DNA of 64,000 nt from Ciona savignyi (Eukaryota; Chordata; Ascidiacea; Phlebobranchia; Cionidae). Both the position numbers and the translations under genes were made by a program. Positions 57,901 to 64,000 of the stretch are shown in pieces. The stretch is taken from NCBI GenBank assembly GCA_000149265.1, contig CH003098.1:153279-217278 (forward strand), read 5' to 3'. The number at the start of each line of letters is the position of its first letter. The first letter of the stretch is position 1. The notes beneath the pieces are model-generated. The model did not search any database. It had not been told where the DNA came from and saw only the letters and a list, made by a program, of their open reading frames with translations.

Positions 57901-60714
57901 TCCATACACACGATCGCGGGTCGGTATGTGTGTTTTTATCAGCGCAAGCTCGCTGTTCAGATTATAAGACACAAACCATTAGTGCGCCGCTTGTAAGTAT
58001 GCGCAGCATAAGTATCTAATTAGGCCGTTTATAAACAACATTACTTCATTTATGGCCTGAATTATATAAATATCATTAGGTCCAGGAGATTTTGTGTTAT
58101 GTGTGAGACGAAATAGAAAGGTCAGATGATCATATACATAGCTCGCTTTCGCCGAACATTTTTCCTCACCTGCCATGCACAAGTGGTTGTGACGTCATCG
58201 ACTTGTAACCGTTTCGCTGTTTTGGTGCTGTAGCAGCATTGTGCCATAACGTGACTTTGTAGCTCGGCTTGTGCTTGTTGCTTGCTTAGTTTCTCTAACC
58301 TGGAAAGGATATTTTATTTAAACCATCTGTTTTTTATAATTCTACAAAATCTTAACAAAATATTCCATCTTCGCTTTATATCTTTTCTGCTATGTTATTG
58401 ATGGATTTAAGGCGAGTCGAATATTAGTGGTATGCTATATAGTGTGAACAAAACTGTGCTGGTGTTAATTGACAGGTTGATTAACGTCCATGCGTGATGA
58501 TTTAATGTTTAAAAACATGTTTGATCAATCTTCACCCCAAAATGTAATATTCGTTGTTTTTAAGTCCGCTATGCGGATAATAAGTTATTTGATGCTGGCA
58601 GATGGCTGGGCATGAAACGGGTACAACTAAAAGGTGGACAAAAAAACTGCTTGCTAACGGAAAATTTAGGGTTGGTTTTAAGGCTAGTGATTGATTTGAA
58701 AATACAGTTTTAATGTAAGAGTTCGTTTCCCGCCTTTTAATGTTATAATTGCCCGGTTTATTTCGGCGCCGCTGGGATGCCTTTAATTTTACTCCTGTCG
58801 GTAAATTTCCGAAAGCATGACATCATCGTGGTGTTCTAGAGGAGTGAATTTCGTGAGAACGACCAAAACGGGTTCATGGACCAGATATGTAAACATTTAA
58901 AACGTAAACGATTTTAAAAAGGAAACGAGAAAAACTAGTAATCTTGAATTCTAATGCGATCGGTTGCCAATACTTTTTGGAACTTGGTATTGGGTGATAT
59001 ATGTTTGTTCCTTATTAAGTAACCGCATTGATCTTAATAGAAAAAATATTTGTAGAATGTTGGTTTAAGATGTTTTCCGCGTTTCACGTTTGTATCGCAT
59101 TCTATTGCAGCTGATTGTTACAACATAATTAATCCGTTTGTCAGTACCTGCTGATGTAATAAACATCAAACATGCATTGCTGCGAACTCTCTTGACACAT
59201 TATGCCCCTATTACGTCATAATCAGATGCGATTAGCTACTGTTGTGACCAAGTAACGTCCGTGTTAAAACAATTGTGATGATTATTACGTCCATGATCCC
59301 GGATTAAACCCGATGCTGCTGATAGAACATGACGATTGTCGACGTAATAATCGATATTGTTCAGCTTCAATGCACTACGTGATTAGAACATATGGTAAGT
59401 GACGTCATTAGGTCCAAATCGATAATTCGATTTGAGGTTAATAGCAGGGTTAAGGTAACACATGGAATGTATAGCAAATCCGGCAATGTTAAATGTAAAG
59501 TTTTTCGGTTCATACAGTACAGTGTGCAGCAAGCGCTGGATTTCAGGTTCTCAAAACATCTATTTTCTGATACAAATAAAGCTCATAACTTTAAATTGCC
59601 AAGGCTACAGACCTTTTAAACTTGGCTGTTTTGTTGTGTTTGTTTTTGCAGAGCCATAGTTCTTATTATACGATTCTGCTTTGTTCGTTTACAATACATT
59701 GTGTTGCCTCTTAATGCTTTGTTACTTCACAATCAAAACTTATGTTGGCTTAGCGTTATTGGAATTGTTAAATCGTATTTTGACGCGGGCGCCTTTTGTC
59801 ACGAAATAATTTAAATCTCAATAAACAATGGCGCAAAGATAGGTTTAAACATTCGGTAAATATTATCGTTTTACTACAGAATTTAAAAGGTATACATTTT
59901 TCATATCGATACAGACACTATAGACGCCAAAGTTAATTATACCAGATGGTATTTCAGACTATCTATCAGAACACGGCGCCCTTATAAGTTACGCTACAAG
60001 TGCTAGTGCAATTAGGTACTGATATGCCGATCGCCAGCAAATATCTCGCATTGAAGTTTGGATTCCCAGATTCCTTTTAACTTTATCGGTTTGAAGTGGC
60101 TGACCGATAAACCTGACATGTGGGTCGTATCCTTGACATTACAACCTGTCAAGATGAACCGTATCATGTCTGCGCGATCGCTAACGCCCATCTTATATGT
60201 ACAAACCTTTATTAAAGTTTAATTACTTTACAAACAATCTCTGCACTCACATTGCATATTCGGGTTTGGCGTTTCTATTATTGCGGTGCGGTGCTGCGGT
60301 CGATGTACCGAATTGGTAGAATTCGATGTCATCGGCGTTCGGCTGTTCTTCTAATATAACGTCAATGCAGGAAAGGACGCCTGGGTCGGTTTTGATTTGG
60401 ACTTCGTTTTTGCACATTCGGAGGTAACTCGGTACGTTCATCCGAGCTACGCGATTGTCATCGTTCGAACTTTGGATCCGACGACGATTGATTGACGTGC
60501 GTTCCCGAGTTCCGATCAAGTGTCCCGGACTGGAACTCCGTCTTGTAGGGCGTTGGTCGTTGCCTGACGTCACATCCGACAACCTCACATGGGTGGGGTA
60601 GATTGACTCGTAAGCGGGGGGTGGGGATCGTGAGGAGAATTCCCTTCGTCTATCGTGCGATTCCTTGCGTCCTCTCGACATCTTGGAATCGACAGTAACA
60701 GAAGATAACAACAA
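54907..60714 (-). CDS. SSUH2: SSUH2 homologue, DnaJ-type zinc-finger protein, 9 exons
   Basis: Exons on the minus strand: 60714-60251, 58299-58170, 57833-57773, 57472-57343, 56881-56770, 56441-56359, 56069-55983, 55616-55388, 55059-54907 (stop TGA). Phases agree throughout, giving 482 residues (471 if the ATG at 60681 is used). Exon 1 has a PPAY motif in an Arg/Ser-rich N-terminus. Exon 2 has MAQCCYSTKTAKRL (human RCCYSKAAAREM). Exon 4 has TPDLWKIKV (human SPRLWDIKV). Exons 5-7 hold repeated Cys motifs of DnaJ type: CQNCSGSG, CNYCRGIG, CHHCGGSG, CCHCNGCG. Exon 9 ends VYCPDYPNTFCGCAIM, matching the family's VYAVDYPERYCCGCTIV. Intron 3 appears to use a GC donor (AAAG|GCAAGT). The family's role is poorly known; human SSUH2 has been linked to tooth dentin. 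Identity is confident. Confidence 0.9.
56530..56705 (-). repeat. Composite SINE (family A), reversed, in SSUH2 intron 5
   Basis: Reading the minus strand gives the body and tail modules (ggttctaccaaattg, then gctccggtggcccgtcggtg, then a gttttccattaacgg end). The head is missing or diverged. Confidence 0.6.
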
Positions 60715-63700
60715 CTTTACTGAAGTGAACTCTAACTTTGGAACTGAATGTAAAATGCAATTGTTATGCGCTAAAGTTTACGAGATGCCTGAATCAACAT
60801 TACGGTGTTGTGCGGAACTAACATAACGTTTTGCGACAGGCAAACTGGGCGTTTCTCGCTTATTGGGCAGTATTGCACACAATACCGTCAACCAGTAAGA
60901 AATTAGTTAACAAAGTTTTTAAGTCGTTACCGGGCTCCAATAAAAAGTCTAAGGGTGATAATAATGCCAATACACTGAATAATCTAACTTCTGCTGCTTA
61001 CTGTCCTTGTATAAGGTTCACAAATGGCGCCAAATAATAAAATTTGTAAGATTAGGTTTAAGTTGTTTTCCTGGTGGAAAATCGTGCTGTTAATAACATT
61101 TAACACATAATCAAATTGCGAACTTTATCCTAAACACTTTCCTTCTACTCTTCTGAAACAACATTTGAAATCGACATGCAGCCTATATATTACAGCGTTT
61201 TTGCATTCTGTATATTATTTCCTGTTATTTATTATTCTGTCTGTCAATTTGCAGCATTTCCGTTGTTTCTGTTCTTTTAGAAATGTTAGTCTGTCACTCA
61301 GCCTTACCACCATGCGCATTACACATCACGGAAAATAAAAATAATGAACCACAGGTTTGTATTGGTCGCAGTTGCTGGTTTTGGAAATTCTCATACAACA
61401 TGTCACAGGAAAACTTAAGTTCATTAAACAGTTTTGTTGTTACAGAACCAAACTACGATTCGCAGATGACACTGTCCTAACAGGTTAGAAACGCTGACCA
61501 TATATATATGTATACACTGACTTGCTGCCATGCACTTTAAAAATACCACATTAATTAAAGAAATTGTAAAAGGTACAGCATAAAACCTTTACACAAATCC
61601 AAACGTTTTCAGCTCTCCGAATGATTAGGGGATTAAGAAATACAAAAACACAAGCCGGCCACTTATTAATTTAAAGCAAAACGCTTAGCGAACGCATTTA
61701 GACTAGCGAATACCTATGCATTTCACATAACGTTCTTAGGACCTGAACTTGGTCGAACCGTAGTCCGGAGTGAATGCTATAGTGAAGCGCTGCGTTAATG
61801 CGAGCAACATATCGATTTAATTAACAAATTGTTTCTCTAATGGCCGCGACTGTCCCGCGCAAGACTCAAGTTACCAACGTTATTCGATGCTTTCAATGAA
61901 CGGCTTCCCTGGCGGCTCCTTTGTTTAAGGCGTTGCCAAGGTTGCCCGGCGAATGACCAAACTGCAAGAACCCATTCGCACCCAATGCACGGGAAACATA
62001 TTCGCATGTATTGTTGGATATTTAACATGATGATTCAATATAATTAAAGCGAATACCGCACGCGCATACGTTATTTAAACACCGAAATCTATTTTGGGAT
62101 TATTCAATTTTAGTTGGTGCAAAAATGGTCCGTTTGATCAATTATTTGCTAACAATACCACGTTGTTCTTACATTGTCGTAACAATGCCAACTTTCCATT
62201 GTTATGACCAGGTCGTCATGTCGTAAGAATAACCTCATTACTATTGTTACCACAAGGTTGTTTGTGCCGCAAGAATCCTGTACTTTTCCATGGAACTAGT
62301 TCGAAAACGAATGCCAAACTCGCTCAATAATTCATAACCTCGGCTTTATTCACACAGCTAGCCGAGCGTCAGCGCTGAGTAAACCTGACCAATTTTGTTT
62401 AATTGCAACTTGCTTTAACTGAAGGGCTATGCAATATTTAAAACCAGGACATTACTGCTCTTTCCTTCCTGAGCTAGTTCTTCTCTTTCTATTCTCTTTT
62501 GTTCTCATTGTCTCTTTATTATTTATAGTCTATCACACGTTTATCCGATATCTTGTTTTATTTACGCTGGAATTATATTTCCCAATACATTTTTACGCTT
62601 CAGGACATGGAAAACGAAATTCGTTTGAAAATTGATCTCCGCGTGACGCAACAATGAAATTAACGCCCAAGAAACGAAAATTATAATATCGATTCTTTTC
62701 TGTCTCAATAAAGGAATAGGAAAATAAAATCAATGAAAACATAAGACGTAGGCCGACCGTATCCACTTGTACAGAGTGTTCCGGGTAAATTTAACGAAAT
62801 ACAACCTTAACCGACACCTGTCGGATTTTTTCACGATGATTTGTGTTACCAGTTATGTAGACAGATTGCCGAAGTAAGCTACCAGTAGCTATTGTAATAT
62901 TAAACCTAACTGCTTGTGGGATTAATTACTGTGCAGCTGTCTATGCGCTCATAACAGACATTGTTACGCAGCAACACCAGTCGTAGGTCATTGCTATACA
63001 TCACAATGTTCGGTGTACGTAACAGTACTCCTATGAGACCTTTATGTCGAAAGTAACAGTTGCCAGGACACGTGTGATACGCAACAATAGGAACCCTAAT
63101 CAAAGCTGATCTGCCCGAGGTTAACAAAATCTCTAAATGTTTTGAACACATCTCCAAAACCGTAAATTTACACAACATAACTTTTCGAAATTTAAGCCAG
63201 AACAGAGCTTTCGTGCAAAAACATCGTCTATAACCTTCGTGTGTTCTAGCCAGGTGCCGTAGTTTACGATAAATCGAATGTCAACGCATAGCCATTCACG
63301 GGTATAGATGAAGCGAAAAATTCCAACGAAACTGGCGTTATAGCGCACATATCCGAACCTGTTAAAGACACATGCGATCGAGCCTATCAGACTGTCCACC
63401 CCAAGTCCATTAGCAAATAAAATAGTGTTTCCATTTATGGTGTTCCTAAAACAGTGTTTCCGTGAATATTGGAAAAAAACAACAGGACCATTTTGTGTTT
63501 TTGATTGTGGTTGATGAAAAGAAACCCAACTGGCAACACTGCTTTGCTTGAAGTTTGCCTGCCCCCATTAATGGGGGGTTCAACAACCTTCAACAAAGTC
63601 GTGTCGCACCCTCCCACGTCGGGGCATAAAAAGGGGTAAAAGGGGTTTTCTCCGAACCAACCGGCGCCGGGTTTCGAGAACGTTTTCGATGCGTCTTTTC

Positions 63701-64000
63701 ACGTCACTTCGAACGGAACGAAAAAACAAAGAAATTTGACTAAAAAGAAGAAAATAGGTTTCGGTATAAAAAAACTGAAATCGAATCTGAGTATATACTC
63801 CTGGTACTTTATCGCTTCGTGAGGTTACAATAACAATAATTTCTCGTTTCGTTATTGCGTCACTATACACATTGAAACCGACGCGGTCCTACTAACTTTT
63901 AACCTTCGCGCAGTGCTTAGATCGATCTCCCCAAACTAGGCTGAACCAGCATTGCGCGTCATTTTACGGGAGAGTTGCCTTTTTCTATTTGCTGGGATTT
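60715..64000. other. Right-end region without recognised genes
   Basis: It contains the SSUH2 promoter side and 3 kb of AT-rich DNA. Short open stretches (60831-61037 plus, 61837-62028 minus, 62906-63399 minus, 63580-63870 minus) show no family features. A cluster of similar words (acaatgccaac, ataaccaggtcg, taccacaaggttg) at 62145-62270 hints at an old local duplication. Exons of a gene running off the right edge cannot be excluded. Confidence 0.4.

Overview
The window looks like nuclear DNA of an ascidian tunicate, most likely Ciona or a close relative. The evidence is AT-rich sequence, small exons in short introns with ordinary GT-AG sites, chordate-type protein genes, and many composite tRNA-derived SINEs and short DNA-transposon derivatives. 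I could not run a search, so the species is inferred.

Layout. (1) 0.9-9.0 kb, plus strand: a 13-exon SPATS2/SPATS2L-type gene whose first exon is not located. (2) 10-22.6 kb: about ten tandem ~1.05-kb units, each carrying one minus-strand tRNA-Gly body. Five have the canonical or near-canonical CCC form, two carry CCU, several are damaged, and a piggyBac-like element sits between copies 1 and 2. (3) 25.0-27.1 kb, plus strand: a four-exon, all phase-0 gene for a 216-residue secreted helical protein that looks like a class I (CNTF/LIF/CLCF1-type) cytokine. This is the best candidate for something undescribed. (4) 30.15-39.5 kb, minus strand: a complete 12-exon PDE12 gene. (5) 40.5-42.7 kb, minus strand: single-exon UTP14, head to head with an eight-exon RFC3 (43.5-49.5 kb, plus strand). 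Each has one apparent frameshift. (6) 52.3-53.9 kb, minus strand: a five-exon gene of unknown family. (7) 54.9-60.7 kb, minus strand: a nine-exon SSUH2 gene. (8) 60.7-64 kb: no gene that I can support.

The genes are mostly housekeeping: UTP14 acts in the small-subunit processome, RFC3 in the clamp loader, PDE12 in mitochondrial RNA deadenylation, SPATS2 is a probable RNA-binding factor, and SSUH2 is a DnaJ-type zinc-finger protein. They do not form one pathway. UTP14 and RFC3 probably share a promoter region, into which a small MITE has inserted. Exon junctions were worked out by hand from splice sites, reading phase and remembered family sequences. Phases agree throughout the five multi-exon models.
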